Shown in pieces: positions 32,315-41,594 of a stretch of DNA of 64,000 nt. A program made the translations under genes and the position numbers. The number at the start of each line of letters is the position of its first letter. Within the stretch, counting starts at the first letter, position 1. A model generated the notes under the pieces. The model was not told where the DNA came from and searched no databases. It worked only from the letters and a program-made list of their open reading frames with translations. Origin of the DNA: Ustilago trichophora (taxonomy: Eukaryota > Basidiomycota > Ustilaginomycetes > Ustilaginales > Ustilaginaceae); NCBI GenBank assembly GCA_900323505.1, contig OOIN01000001.1, positions 2,046,001 to 2,110,000 on the forward strand, written 5' to 3'.

Positions 32315-33150
32315 ATGGCCTCCTCAAAACGTATCGGCAAGGAGCTTGCCGACCTCACCAAGGAGCCCGTCGACGGCATCACCGTAGAGCCCAAGGAAGA
32401 CAACATCTACAAATGGACCGCCAAACTTCAAGGTCCCGCAAAGAGCCCTTATGCTGGAGGCACTTTTCTGGTCGACATGGACTTCCCCATAGAGTATCCT
32501 TTCAAGTCGCCCAAAGTGCGATTCAACACACGTATCTACCATCCTAACATTGACGAGGGCGGAAGTGAGTACCAGTGCGCCTATAGGGTCTGCGTGACCT
32601 GATCGAGGATGTCGTTACTCACTCTAAGCGGTTCCTTCTTCCTGTCCTTGCGACATGCCATGGTAGATCTCTGCGTCGGTATTCTCAAGAGCGAAGCATG
32701 GAAGCCTAGCACAAAAGCGGTGACCAGTCAGTAATCCAGCATAGCGTCGCGTAAAGAAAGGGATCGACGCTGACTCTGCTCTTTGATGGGCTTCCACATG
32801 TTCTTTTCCGTGCGTTTTGTGTAAACAGTTTTGCTCTCCATACTCCAGCTCCTCGAGGAGCCCAATCCAGACGACGCACTCGTCGCTTCCATTGGTAAGC
32901 ATCAACGTACCGAGTCGAATCTATCGAAGGGAATGTGGCACAGACCCTTACACTATCTTTTCGGATCATCTTACTCCGCACAGCCGAGCTCTACAACACC
33001 GACCGCGCCAAGTTCGACAAGACGGCCCAGGAGTACACCAAGAAGGTAAGTAAAGAGCAAAACAAACCAGCTGCTACTATGCTATGTGACGAGACTGACT
33101 CTGTTTGCGTCCGATCATACGTTCCTCAACTGCAGTACGCTTCCGCATGA
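32315..33150 (+). CDS. Ubiquitin-conjugating enzyme E2 (Ubc4/5-like class I), five exons
   Basis: Reconstructed exons 32315-32564, 32667-32726, 32829-32894, 32984-33045 and 33136-33150 give 453 nt, 150 residues, the size of a class I E2 (UBC fold only). Phase is maintained at all junctions. Donors are GTGAGT, GTCAGT, GTAAGC and GTAAGT. The second is unusual but gives a product of exactly the family's spacing (PSTKAVTILLSILQLLEEPNP). The active site is Cys86, eight residues after the HPN motif (76-78). The FPIEYPFKSPKVRF segment and the EEPNPDDAL turn are also family marks. The last coding exon encodes only YASA and a stop. E2s take ubiquitin from E1 and deliver it with E3 ligases. The exact family member cannot be fixed by eye; Ubc4/5 and Ubc14-type are closest. 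Confidence 0.87.
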
Positions 33151-33671
33151 TTGACTTTCCCCATACTCGCCGATGCCGATTGGCTCGAACTCGTCCTTGG
33201 TTGCGCTCAAGCGCATTCCGCGCTGCTCTATTCTCATTCCCGCTCTCTCCTCAGCAACAGTCCCTTTCACGTTACGTTCAAGAAAGCAATGTACCAATAG
33301 CTGGCTTGCAAGCATTCTTCGCTATACACTCTATGTCACTCTTGTCTCGGCGCACGGATAACGGAACTTGTCTTGCTAGGGCTAAAGCAGATACACAGTC
33401 CAGACTTAAAGACGAATGAGCCGATGAGAGAGAGAGAGAGCTCCAGCAATTTGTGTATGGAAAGGCTGAGCGAAACTGTGATAATAGAGCAGCGTTTATT
33501 GGCCGATGAGCAAGCCACGCGCATTTATGCGGGATCATGCAAGTGTTGGTTGCAGTTCGGCTGGCTGGTTTTCCCATGGAACTTTAACTTGTTGCTTTGA
33601 CCATCACATCAAAGACTTTTCTAAACACTTGCACACCATTCCTACCGTCAACGGCAGCTCCGACACTCTCA
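33151..33671. other. Intergenic region upstream of the Mcp1-like gene
   Basis: Holds the 3' flank of the E2 gene and the presumed promoter of the next gene. It contains a short AG-rich stretch (GAGAGAGAGAGAG near 33425-33440). Short ORFs are not convincing. Confidence 0.5.
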
Positions 33672-34574
33672 ATGGTTACGCACATACTAGGTCTTCAGCT
33701 ACGAGGCTCAGCGATCGTCCTTCCGGCAACACACCGTCGACGAGCGATCTCCCTTCTCACACGCTTGCAGTCCGCCTCGGCCGCCGCTTTGGCCGCTTTT
33801 GCAGTCGTCCATCTCTCAGCACCGCTTGTTGGGCTTCTGCATCTGGGAGGAGATGTCAACGACCGCGTCGACGCCGTGTCGAGATGGATGTTGCTAGGTC
33901 GGGTAGCGTACCAGAGTGGAGTAGGCGAGGTTGTGCTGTGGGCCTCGCTAGCGACGCATGTGATTGCTGGGATTGTCAAGCGGGTTGTGACTCGATTCAC
34001 TGTCGCACGATCGACGATGGAAGAGAGTGCCACATCGGACGACCTGGTAGAAGTCAAGAAGCGGGACAGCTCAGTGTCAGCATCGACCGAGGTCCCCAAA
34101 ATCAAGCTGAGCATCGCCCAAACGTCGGGGTACATCCTAGCCCCGTTTGCCATTCACCACGCTTTCGTCAACCGCATCCTTCCTTCCGCATCAAAGGCGC
34201 CGATCTCGAGATTGTCGCCTTCGGAACTGGATTATTCGTTCGTGTCACACTCGCTGTCCCATCCAAACCTGGGTGTGAGGATCGTCATGGCAGGCGCATA
34301 TACGATTCTCATCAGCGCATTTGCAGTTCACGCTGCGTATGCCGTACCCGCACTGCTCAGGTCGCTTCCAAAGAGCTCAACAGCTGGCAAGGGGAGCAAG
34401 ACAAAACGCTCACAAGCCAAAGTCTCGACCTCGTTAGCTGTCGTCTTACTGGCAAGTCTGGCCGCCATCGTGCCACTCAGATCAAGTGACAGGCTGGCCA
34501 TCTCAAGTGCACTCAAGGGCCGCTACGATGCTGTTCTCCGCTTGGCTTTCCCCACCCGTCTTTTGTGCTCATGA
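33672..34574 (+). CDS. MCP1: Mcp1-like mitochondrial membrane protein
   Basis: A 300-residue multi-pass membrane protein. It matches the Mcp1/DUF1691 layout: a first block with ISLLTRLQSASAAALAAFAVVHLSAP, then RVAYQSGVGEVVLWASLATHVIAGIVKR, and after a charged loop a second block GYILAPFAIHHAFVNRILP and SELDYSFVSHSL. Final hydrophobic segments complete about five membrane spans. Yeast Mcp1 (302 residues) is a mitochondrial outer-membrane protein linked to lipid homeostasis and Vps13-dependent contact sites. The ATG at 33672 is the first in frame; 25 upstream codons begin with TTG and are discarded. The stop lies only 61 bp from the stop of the next, convergent gene. Confidence 0.68.
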   Translation: MVTHILGLQLRGSAIVLPATHRRRAISLLTRLQSASAAALAAFAVVHLSAPLVGLLHLGGDVNDRVDAVSRWMLLGRVAYQSGVGEVVLWASLATHVIAGIVKRVVTRFTVARSTMEESATSDDLVEVKKRDSSVSASTEVPKIKLSIAQTSGYILAPFAIHHAFVNRILPSASKAPISRLSPSELDYSFVSHSLSHPNLGVRIVMAGAYTILISAFAVHAAYAVPALLRSLPKSSTAGKGSKTKRSQAKVSTSLAVVLLASLAAIVPLRSSDRLAISSALKGRYDAVLRLAFPTRLLCS

Positions 34575-34635
34575 CACATAGACGCTGTAACAATACTTTT
34601 ATCATTACCACAAATGCAGACATGTTGCAACGACA

Positions 34636-36447
34636 TCAAACACTGCTCGTCACCTTTTTCTTGGTCCACCTGACCGTGCCCGGCTGTTGATTATCCTTGC
34701 ACGCGCCCTCCTGAGCCAACTGCACCGCGTGCGCATTCTGCTCCTTGCTCACCTTCCAAAATCTCACGGTACAGTCGATCTCCTCGTACCCTTTCACCGC
34801 CCTGTCCAGCAGCTCCCATAGATCTCGATCAGGCACTTGCTCTCCAATCATCCCCAACGGCGATTCGCTCATGATACGCCATTTGTTGTGACGCCATTCC
34901 CAGATCCATCGGCTGATACCGTCGACTAGCCAGCCATGATGCGTGGCTATCACGAGCTTGTCGAATCCTTCGTTTTCCCACTTTGTGAATTCGAGTGCCG
35001 CCAACGCGGAGCGCAGGGCAGCACGACGCACTGTAGAGTGACAAAGCTCGGGTGGACGTTCGAGACGGCGAGAAAAATTCTGCTCCACAACTACCTCTGC
35101 GGAGCGCCTGTACGAAGGATGGCGTGAACGAGGATCGTACGTGGGACAAAAGACGAAGCCTAATCCTGCGCGCTTCTCCTCCACTGCTACAGTAGTCGTA
35201 GAAGCAGCGGTGGAAGATCTTAGCTGCGCCGCGAGCGATTTGTAATCTGGCAACTTGCCAGCGCCGAACATGGCCTTTCTCGTAGACTCGACCGAGAAAT
35301 CGGTCGGGATCGAGCTGTAGATCGAAGCAGCATCAGAAGCACCGAAACCAGTCGCCGAGGCGTCTGTGGTGAGGATTGAGCTGGCATCGCTGCCGACTTT
35401 CATCGCAGCCACTTGACCCGGTGTCAAGGCGGCACCTGCACAGAGGATGAGCATCTGGCGTGGGTCCACCTTGCGCACATATCGAAGCGGGCGCCATGGT
35501 CGAGGATCGGGTACAAACAGATCCTCGACTCTCAGTTCGCCAGCACGGAGCGTCTTGATTGTCGCGCCATCGGATTCGGCGGAAGGGAAGAGGCTCGCTT
35601 CGTACGCTGAAGGGATACGGCCTTCGGTGGCTTCTTCGAACTGGGTGATGCCGAGCTTTTTCTCCTTTTCTGTGATGCGGTCGAGCGCACGATGCGATGT
35701 CCAGTTGCTGGAAGCTGCCCATGGTGTGCGTGAGTGAGCGGTGTCTCCGGTGACGGATGGAGGTGGGCGGAAGGGTGTGCTGACCGCGTTGGCGGCTACG
35801 TTGATAGGTAGCGTCTGAGTGCGCTCAGCGGCCAGTGTCAGGGTGGTCATTTTCGACTGTACCGATGTGGTAGTTGCATTGGTTATGATTGAGGCCGCAT
35901 CTACATCTTTCTGCTTGCCATGCGTTTCGCCCGCTGCGGTCGAAGAGGTAGGAATCTCGAATGGCTTGACATCTTCTGAGTTGGAAGCTGTAGCGTCCGG
36001 ATCGGCCTTCTGCTGCTCCACGCTCTCCTTGTACGCCTGCGCCTGTGTTCTCCCGAGCTCATCTAGCTCCGGCTTTGGCGCAAAGGCGGCCTTGGTCTTT
36101 TTGTTCTTCTCCTCGATCTCACGCGCAAAATCATACTCCTTGACATCGCGATCGTACATAGTTGCTGGGATGAAGAGCCTCTTGGTCGAATTGTGCTGCG
36201 CCAGCGCATCGGGCGCATACGAGATGCCACCTGGCGTATCAAGTCTGATCTGGTATGCCGATTGCTCTGGTGCATTCTTGTCTGTGGGCTGAGTTGCTGG
36301 TGTTGCAGTGTCACCGTCGGTGGTTGGCAGGATGGCCTCGTACGAGGTGCTGTTCTCGTAAGCACGGCGGGATGTCGAGCTAGGTGAAGGTCTTGAAGTA
36401 GAGGGTCGTGCCCACGCTTGCAGGTAGCGGTAGTCTGGAGCTGACAT
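34636..36447 (-). CDS. RNase H-fold protein lacking catalytic acidic residues
   Basis: An intronless 603-residue protein. The N-terminal ~320 residues are low complexity with charged helices. The C-terminal part has the fold order of the fungal RNase H-domain family: strand QMLILCAGAALTPG, a second strand AGLGFVFCPTYD, then the helix RRAALRSALAALEFTKW, then KLVIATHHGWLVDGISRWIW, and the closing VRFWKVSKEQNAHAVQLA. In active relatives these positions read TDGA, NRAEL, ATDS and AD. Here they are A337, A477 and H503, and the last Asp is also missing. About 75 residues are inserted between the first and second strands. The domain is therefore probably not a nuclease and may bind nucleic acid or protein. 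The ATG at 36447 is the first in frame. Confidence 0.72.
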   Translation of the reverse strand: MSAPDYRYLQAWARPSTSRPSPSSTSRRAYENSTSYEAILPTTDGDTATPATQPTDKNAPEQSAYQIRLDTPGGISYAPDALAQHNSTKRLFIPATMYDRDVKEYDFAREIEEKNKKTKAAFAPKPELDELGRTQAQAYKESVEQQKADPDATASNSEDVKPFEIPTSSTAAGETHGKQKDVDAASIITNATTTSVQSKMTTLTLAAERTQTLPINVAANAVSTPFRPPPSVTGDTAHSRTPWAASSNWTSHRALDRITEKEKKLGITQFEEATEGRIPSAYEASLFPSAESDGATIKTLRAGELRVEDLFVPDPRPWRPLRYVRKVDPRQMLILCAGAALTPGQVAAMKVGSDASSILTTDASATGFGASDAASIYSSIPTDFSVESTRKAMFGAGKLPDYKSLAAQLRSSTAASTTTVAVEEKRAGLGFVFCPTYDPRSRHPSYRRSAEVVVEQNFSRRLERPPELCHSTVRRAALRSALAALEFTKWENEGFDKLVIATHHGWLVDGISRWIWEWRHNKWRIMSESPLGMIGEQVPDRDLWELLDRAVKGYEEIDCTVRFWKVSKEQNAHAVQLAQEGACKDNQQPGTVRWTKKKVTSSV

Positions 36448-36838
36448 GTTGACGATCCAGAAGTTGGTGGAGGGGCGAATGGTGTGAAAGGAAGTAGGGA
36501 TCGTTGGTCGAAGAGGGGTAGAAGGAGGTCAGGGTCTGCGTGTGCAGCTGCACGATGATAACGCACAGTCGGAGGCCAATTCCGACAAAAAAAACAAACA
36601 CACCAACACTTGCCGACACGGCATCGCGCTCAAAAGGGAAATCATTTCGGAGCTCGCTCGCCGATTATCCCGATCTTCGCCACATCGCTTCTTCGCTCAT
36701 CCTGACATCTCGTTCGAGCCGGCGGCAAACAAAGAGCTGCTCAAGATGACACAAAGTATGGCACAATGCTGAGGTAGACAACGGAACTTTGCATTTTGCT
36801 TTGAACTACTTCGAATACGAGTAACAAAGAGCGACCAA
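36448..36838. other. Short intergenic region between two minus-strand genes
   Basis: Promoter of the RNase H-fold gene and 3' flank of the reductase gene. It contains a short A-rich run (GACAAAAAAAACAAACAC near 36585). No gene seen. Confidence 0.5.
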
Positions 36839-38017
36839 TTAGAGCTTGGGAAGTGTTCCAATCTCCTGCAGGTAACGGTAGGTCTCGAGGTATCCATCCT
36901 TGACGGTGTCACACACAACTGTCCAACCAGCATCCCTGGCCTTATCCAGACTACCCTGCTGGTCGAACGTCGCACCCAGAGTGAAGTCAGCAAACGCAAA
37001 AGTAGCGTGATCGGCAAACGCCTTTGGATCGCCACCCTTCTCCTTGGTCAACTTCTCCCAAGCCTTGACGTTTTCCTCGCGTTTGCTCCACTCGTCGAGG
37101 CTCAAGCTGAGCTTTGGTGGCTTTGCGTTGTACTCTGTCTTTCCTGCTTCGGTTGGGGGCAGAACCTTGAGTCCCAACTCCTTGCCCAGATCCTGCCAGA
37201 TTTGACCCAAGGTGCGCTTGTCACCATCTTCAATGTTGAACGACTGGTTCTCGCATTTCGCCGCGTTGGAAGGATCGGTGAGGAAGACCTGGAAGCGGGC
37301 ATTGTTGATGGCGGTACTCTGAGAAACAAAGATTTGGTCCCAGTTGAGGTTGTTTCCGGGGAACTGAACCTCTGTGTTGCCTTTCGCTTTCTCGAGGGTG
37401 AGGTAGAGACTGGTGGAAACGGCTTGGTTCATAAAGTTGCCCTTGGCAGCACCAATGATGGTGTTGGGTCGAGTTTCGGACCATGCATAGCCATGCTTTT
37501 TGGCGTGAGCGACAAGAGTGTCCACCTGGTCGTAGTAGAAGTTGGGCGGGTCAGTTGGCCCACGTGGAGCGTCCTCCTTGTAGGGGACGGGAGAGGCAAT
37601 GTCCTTGTTGGCCAAGTGGAGAGAATACCATTTGTAGCCAGTCTGAAGGTGGAAGTGCTTCAGCTCCTTTCCTGCTGCAGCACAGGTAGATTCGAGTGCC
37701 TTGCTGAGCAGGATGTGGTTGACATCGAGAAGCTCCTGGGCGTCTTTCTTCTCGATGTAGGTGTAGTGCAGGGCGGCATTGACTTTTTCACCTCCGTTGG
37801 CCTTGAGCTTTTCTGCGATCTCTTCAACAGATGCGTTGAGGATGTCGATCGAGACAAACTTGATGCGCTTGTCCTTCAAGTCGACCTGAGGAGGACGGCG
37901 CGAGACAGCCAGGATGGAACCCACGGCTTCCGAAGGCTGTTCGACAAGCGCGCGCAAGGCTGCGATACCGGAGACACCGTTGGCGCCCCACACGAGATAG
38001 TTTCGCTGAGAAGACAT
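36839..38017 (-). CDS. PRISE-type short-chain dehydrogenase/reductase
   Basis: A 392-residue NAD(P)H-binding Rossmann protein related to plant progesterone 5-beta-reductase/iridoid synthase (SDR75U type). The nucleotide motif is GANGVSG (residues 11-17). The atypical catalytic pair is visible: K129 in LQTGYKWY and the Tyr in NFYYDQVD (161/162). HGYAWSETRPNTIIGA follows as in the family. These enzymes reduce enones; the fungal substrate is unknown. An earlier in-frame ATG at 38083 would add 22 residues, but it has a T at -3. The ATG at 38017 has AAAATGTC and places the glycine motif at the normal distance from the N-terminus, so it is preferred. Neighbours give no pathway hint. Confidence 0.8.
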   Translation of the reverse strand: MSSQRNYLVWGANGVSGIAALRALVEQPSEAVGSILAVSRRPPQVDLKDKRIKFVSIDILNASVEEIAEKLKANGGEKVNAALHYTYIEKKDAQELLDVNHILLSKALESTCAAAGKELKHFHLQTGYKWYSLHLANKDIASPVPYKEDAPRGPTDPPNFYYDQVDTLVAHAKKHGYAWSETRPNTIIGAAKGNFMNQAVSTSLYLTLEKAKGNTEVQFPGNNLNWDQIFVSQSTAINNARFQVFLTDPSNAAKCENQSFNIEDGDKRTLGQIWQDLGKELGLKVLPPTEAGKTEYNAKPPKLSLSLDEWSKREENVKAWEKLTKEKGGDPKAFADHATFAFADFTLGATFDQQGSLDKARDAGWTVVCDTVKDGYLETYRYLQEIGTLPKL

Positions 38018-38466
38018 TTTGGCTATGGCTGTAAGTTCGTGGGTGGACTGGCAGATGAGATGAATCAATGAAGATGGGTACATAGAACCAGAGCTGTGTT
38101 GGTTATATGGGTTGAGCTCGGCAATGCAAAAAGCGTCTTCCCTCCACCTTTCCTGGAGAGTGACACAACATGTGGGTGAAATTCGCCGTTACAATAAAGA
38201 TGACGTGAACGGGCATTTTGCAATTCGCCTCCCGAACCCACCATGCGCTTCAGGCTGATCTCAGCTAATGGTCCCCGACCATGCGCTTGCAAGCCACGTT
38301 GACGAAATCACCGTTCTTCAGCTCTCGCACCGCATATCGACGAGCTACCCTTAGCCGACAGAATCTTTCATCATTGTTCTGCCACATGGACAATAAGTTC
38401 AGTGGTCGTGATTCATGAGCTTGCCAATTTCTTCGGCTTGGAGTGAACAAATACGTGAACCGGCGC
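38018..38466. other. Short intergenic region between two minus-strand genes
   Basis: Promoter and leader of the reductase gene and 3' flank of the APC8 gene. No other feature seen. Confidence 0.5.
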
Positions 38467-40617
38467 TTAGTCACGCAAGAAAGCGAGTCGCTTGAGCAGA
38501 ATCTCGGCGCTGTCGGTCATTTCGGTGCCTGCAGCAATCACCTTCTGCAGATAGTCGTTAGCCAAAGCGAGATTGCCGACCTTGGCTTGCGAGCCTTCAT
38601 CCGCATCCTGCTCCATGTCATCGCCGGTCGCCGCGCCTCCAGCTTCCGTACGGTGCTGCTGTGTTGCCTTGGCGCCAATCTCGCCCATCTCCCACCTCGC
38701 CGCAATGATGTACGACCGAGCATAACGAGCGACTACGTTTGATTCGGTCCCCGCCAGCGCGCGATCCACCACCTGCACCAAACGACGGTGATACGAAGCC
38801 GCAGCTTCAAAGTCACGCTCCTTCTCGTAGACCTCGATGATCCTCGTCAGCCCAATCACTGTGTCGCCCTGGTTGAGTCGGCAAGCGAGGTAGCGCTTGA
38901 AGCACGAGATAGCGTCCTGTGATCTACCGAGGTGGTCGTAGCATATGCCCATACTGGACCACATGCGGCCATCGTACGGCCGAATCGCAGCGCACTTTTG
39001 AAAGTAGTTGACGGCGTACGTGTATGCTCCGTTGAGCTCGTACACCTGACCCAAGCCGTACAGGGCACGGTACTCGCGTGGATTGATCTTGAGCGCTCGA
39101 CGGTACATCTCGGCCGCAGCATGGCTGTTCTTGAGCTCAATATACTCGTGTCCGAGGAGGATCCACGCGGGGACACAGCCTGAGTCGAGACGGAGAGCGT
39201 GACGGAAGGCTTCGATAGCGCGGTGGTGGTCGCTGCGTTGGTTGTAGTAGTTGCCTACGAGGCAGCATACCTCGGGTCGATCTTTGGCAAAGGAGCTGAA
39301 CTTGTGAGCGAGGTGTGCTAGCTCCGCGGTACGATTGAGGAGATAGAGCGCATTCGAATAATCGGACAGTCCGTCAATTCTGTAGGGGTCGATCGACCAT
39401 GCTTCTTGGAAATCTTGCTCTGCTTCGATGTAGTCGAGCCGATGGACGTTGGTCTGTGCTCGGCAGGTAAGAAGGTACGCCGACCGGGGGAACGACTCGA
39501 GCAGTCGGTCGATACGTGCGATGGTCAAGTCGCCCTCTTGCGCCGAGTGACGATCCAGAAACTCGCGGAAGAAGCTAACCATGAACGACTCTGGCAACAG
39601 ATTAGCCATCTGGTCCGCCTCGCCTGGCTCGAGCGTCATCGCAAGCTCCTGCCACGCAGCCCAGTTATAAGCAAAGCTTTGAACAGAGCGGATCAAGCAG
39701 TCCATTGCTTCGATGGGTCGATTGAGCTTGCGCAGAATCGCTCCTTTCAAGAAGAGCAGGAACGGATCGGCAGCATCGATCAGCTCTTTGAGGATGGGTA
39801 TCAAGCTCGGTGATGTGGCCGGCAGCGTCCCGTTCGGTTTCGGAATGACCATGCCATGCTCGTCGAGCTTGCGTTCAGACAGGAGGAAGCGAGCGTAGAG
39901 CCGCAAGAAACGTGCTTTGTCGGAGGTGCTTTTGCCGTTCTCGAGGACCCAGATGCAACGTTCGAGCTGGTGCTGGTCAAAGTGGCTCTTGGCCAGTAGA
40001 TACGATTCTTCCTCCAGAGCTGATGATGGGCCTGCTAGTCCACCTCCGAATCGAAGCTGCGATGGACCTGGCGAGCAGTCGACGGAGTTGGTGTTGGACT
40101 GCCAGTGAACGTGAGCCGATCCCGGAGCGTCTCCGTCTTCGCTGTCGACTGTGATGAGCGAGCTGTCTGGGTCGCCTCTGGGAGACGCTACGTGGCCTAG
40201 ACGAGCGTTGGCAAGAGGAGACGATGCGAATGTGCTCGGATTGAATCTTCCAGAGACTTCTCCAACTGAAGAATCCTCGGCACCGGGCTCGACAGACATG
40301 CGCTGATGCATGCCCAATGCTGGCGTAGAGTGTTCAGGGATGAGCGTTCTAGCGTTGGGACGTCGCTTCGTCGCTGGTGTTGATGTGACGATAGCCGAGT
40401 CGTCGGAATGGCTTTGTGCGGAGAAGAACGGTCTACTGCTTGTGAGGTCCGTGAAGGGTACGGATTGGAGCAGTTCGAGTGTCCATCTCGACGAAGAAGC
40501 CAGTCCTCGATCCGACAGCTCAGTAGCCGCAATGCGGAGTGCTTCCCGTGCGCGAGCGAAGTCGAGGTCCGGGAACGGGTAGTCAATGTCGAATAAGGAC
40601 GTATCGGACATCGTCAT
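38467..40617 (-). CDS. CDC23: Anaphase-promoting complex subunit 8 (Cdc23)
   Basis: A 716-residue TPR protein. The N-terminus has the APC8 hallmark ARAREALRIAATELSDRGL followed by RWTLELLQSV, corresponding to the Cdc23 N-terminal dimerisation part. After a Ser-rich, disordered insert (about residues 80-220), tetratricopeptide repeats begin at YLLAKSHFDQHQLERCIWVLE and run to about residue 640. They include CLVGNYYNQRSDHHRAIEAF, AWILLGHEYIELKNSHAAAE and YALYGLGQVYELN-like repeats. Cdc23 forms the TPR arm of the APC/C, the ubiquitin ligase for mitotic cyclins and securin. The start ATG at 40617 is the first in frame; a second ATG follows two codons later. Length fits fungal Cdc23 (600-700) with an added insert. 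Confidence 0.9.
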   Translation of the reverse strand: MTMSDTSLFDIDYPFPDLDFARAREALRIAATELSDRGLASSSRWTLELLQSVPFTDLTSSRPFFSAQSHSDDSAIVTSTPATKRRPNARTLIPEHSTPALGMHQRMSVEPGAEDSSVGEVSGRFNPSTFASSPLANARLGHVASPRGDPDSSLITVDSEDGDAPGSAHVHWQSNTNSVDCSPGPSQLRFGGGLAGPSSALEEESYLLAKSHFDQHQLERCIWVLENGKSTSDKARFLRLYARFLLSERKLDEHGMVIPKPNGTLPATSPSLIPILKELIDAADPFLLFLKGAILRKLNRPIEAMDCLIRSVQSFAYNWAAWQELAMTLEPGEADQMANLLPESFMVSFFREFLDRHSAQEGDLTIARIDRLLESFPRSAYLLTCRAQTNVHRLDYIEAEQDFQEAWSIDPYRIDGLSDYSNALYLLNRTAELAHLAHKFSSFAKDRPEVCCLVGNYYNQRSDHHRAIEAFRHALRLDSGCVPAWILLGHEYIELKNSHAAAEMYRRALKINPREYRALYGLGQVYELNGAYTYAVNYFQKCAAIRPYDGRMWSSMGICYDHLGRSQDAISCFKRYLACRLNQGDTVIGLTRIIEVYEKERDFEAAASYHRRLVQVVDRALAGTESNVVARYARSYIIAARWEMGEIGAKATQQHRTEAGGAATGDDMEQDADEGSQAKVGNLALANDYLQKVIAAGTEMTDSAEILLKRLAFLRD

Positions 40618-41124
40618 TGGTGGTGTCAAGGGGCGATGCGACGGGAACTGGAATGGCTGGCGCCGTAAACTCTGCTCACGGCTTGTAGCCCGAGCGAAGA
40701 GTCAATATGCACAAATGGGATTGTCGTTCGAGTCGATTGATGTCCGATCTTTATGTGTGGTCGGAGCTGGCGAGTCCCTTGCTGTTGCTGATGCGAGGTG
40801 AATGTGGTATGAGAGACTTGACGTGATGCTCAAAGAAAAAGCCTGATCTGCATCAAGTTTGTGTTGTTCTCTACACGCGCTCTCCTCCACCCTCGACCTT
40901 AACGCGTCCTCGAGCAACAAGAAATAGTAAACGAAGCCCCCACGACGATTGTCAAAACGAAGACGTGCTTTGGGGTCCTACCCAAACCTCATCTACAGTA
41001 CAACCATTTCGCCTCTTCACCTCACGAAGGCCACATTCAACGTTCTCAAGCAAGGGGCAATCGAACCAAAAAGGATGCAGCAAACATGTTTTTTCCGGGA
41101 AAGACAAGGAAAAGAAAAAAGAAC
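40618..41124. other. Intergenic region upstream of APC8
   Basis: Promoter region of the APC8 gene and downstream flank of tRNA-His. An A-rich stretch (GGAAAAGAAAAAAGAA near 41108-41122, read as T-rich on the minus strand) follows the tRNA 3' end and would serve as the polymerase III terminator. No protein gene seen. Confidence 0.5.
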
Positions 41125-41231
41125 TGCAGTCTGGAGGAATCGAACATCCGTCTGCTCGGTTTTGAGACCGAATACTCAATGCGACACAAGAGAGCCACAA
41201 CGAGCTGTACTAACCACTATACTAAGACTGC
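41125..41231 (-). tRNA. tRNA-His (GTG) with a 35-nt intron
   Basis: Read on the minus strand, 107 nt in all. The acceptor stem GCAGTCT/AGACTGC pairs perfectly over 7 bp. The D-arm TAGTATAGTGGTTAGTAC is the form seen in eukaryotic tRNA-His and tRNA-Asp. The anticodon stem is GCTCG/CGAGC with loop TTGTGGC, giving anticodon GTG. An intron of 35 nt (41160-41194) sits after nucleotide 37, the canonical place. The mature tRNA is 72 nt. The T loop is TTCGATT. The T stem GGATG/CCTCC has one mismatch (T52-C62), so a weakened or decaying copy cannot be excluded. A T-run for termination lies just downstream on the transcribed strand. Confidence 0.85.
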
Positions 41232-41594
41232 GTGACTGGCCCAGATCAGGTTGCGTATATATACAGCAGACCTACGCGGCCGATCCCTCTGTCAAGTCAA
41301 CATTACGGTCAGCTCACTGCGCAGACGAAGGCGAGAGTTGCGATGAATGGTGATGATCTGATTCTGGGCCAGTGCTGAGCGAAGGCAAAGGGAGAAAGTT
41401 CTTCTTTGCACGTCAATCCAAGGACGAATCTTGAGGAGGCTACTAGTACAAGGGTTGAAACAACAGGACAAAGGATCTAGCTAAAAGTACAAAGACGGCA
41501 CGGTGAGCTGTATGGTGATGGCTGGTGAGGCCTATCTGTCTTTCTTTTTGGAGGTCTGATTGCGGGTGATGGGACGAGAGCGGTGGGGTAACGT
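41232..41594. other. Intergenic region between tRNA-His and helicase 3' end
   Basis: 5' flank of the tRNA and 3' flank of the DEAD-box helicase gene. A TATATATAC stretch at 41255-41264 lies close upstream of the tRNA. No gene seen. Confidence 0.5.

Noticed and set aside
33506..34489. A 327-codon plus-strand frame
   Set aside because: Overlaps the Mcp1-like gene in another frame, is Arg/Ser/Cys rich, and has no membrane pattern or family features.
37007..38071. A 354-codon plus-strand frame
   Set aside because: Antisense to the PRISE reductase, with no recognisable motif.
38018..38083. A 22-residue N-terminal extension of the PRISE reductase
   Set aside because: The upstream ATG has a poor context and would push the Rossmann motif away from the N-terminus.
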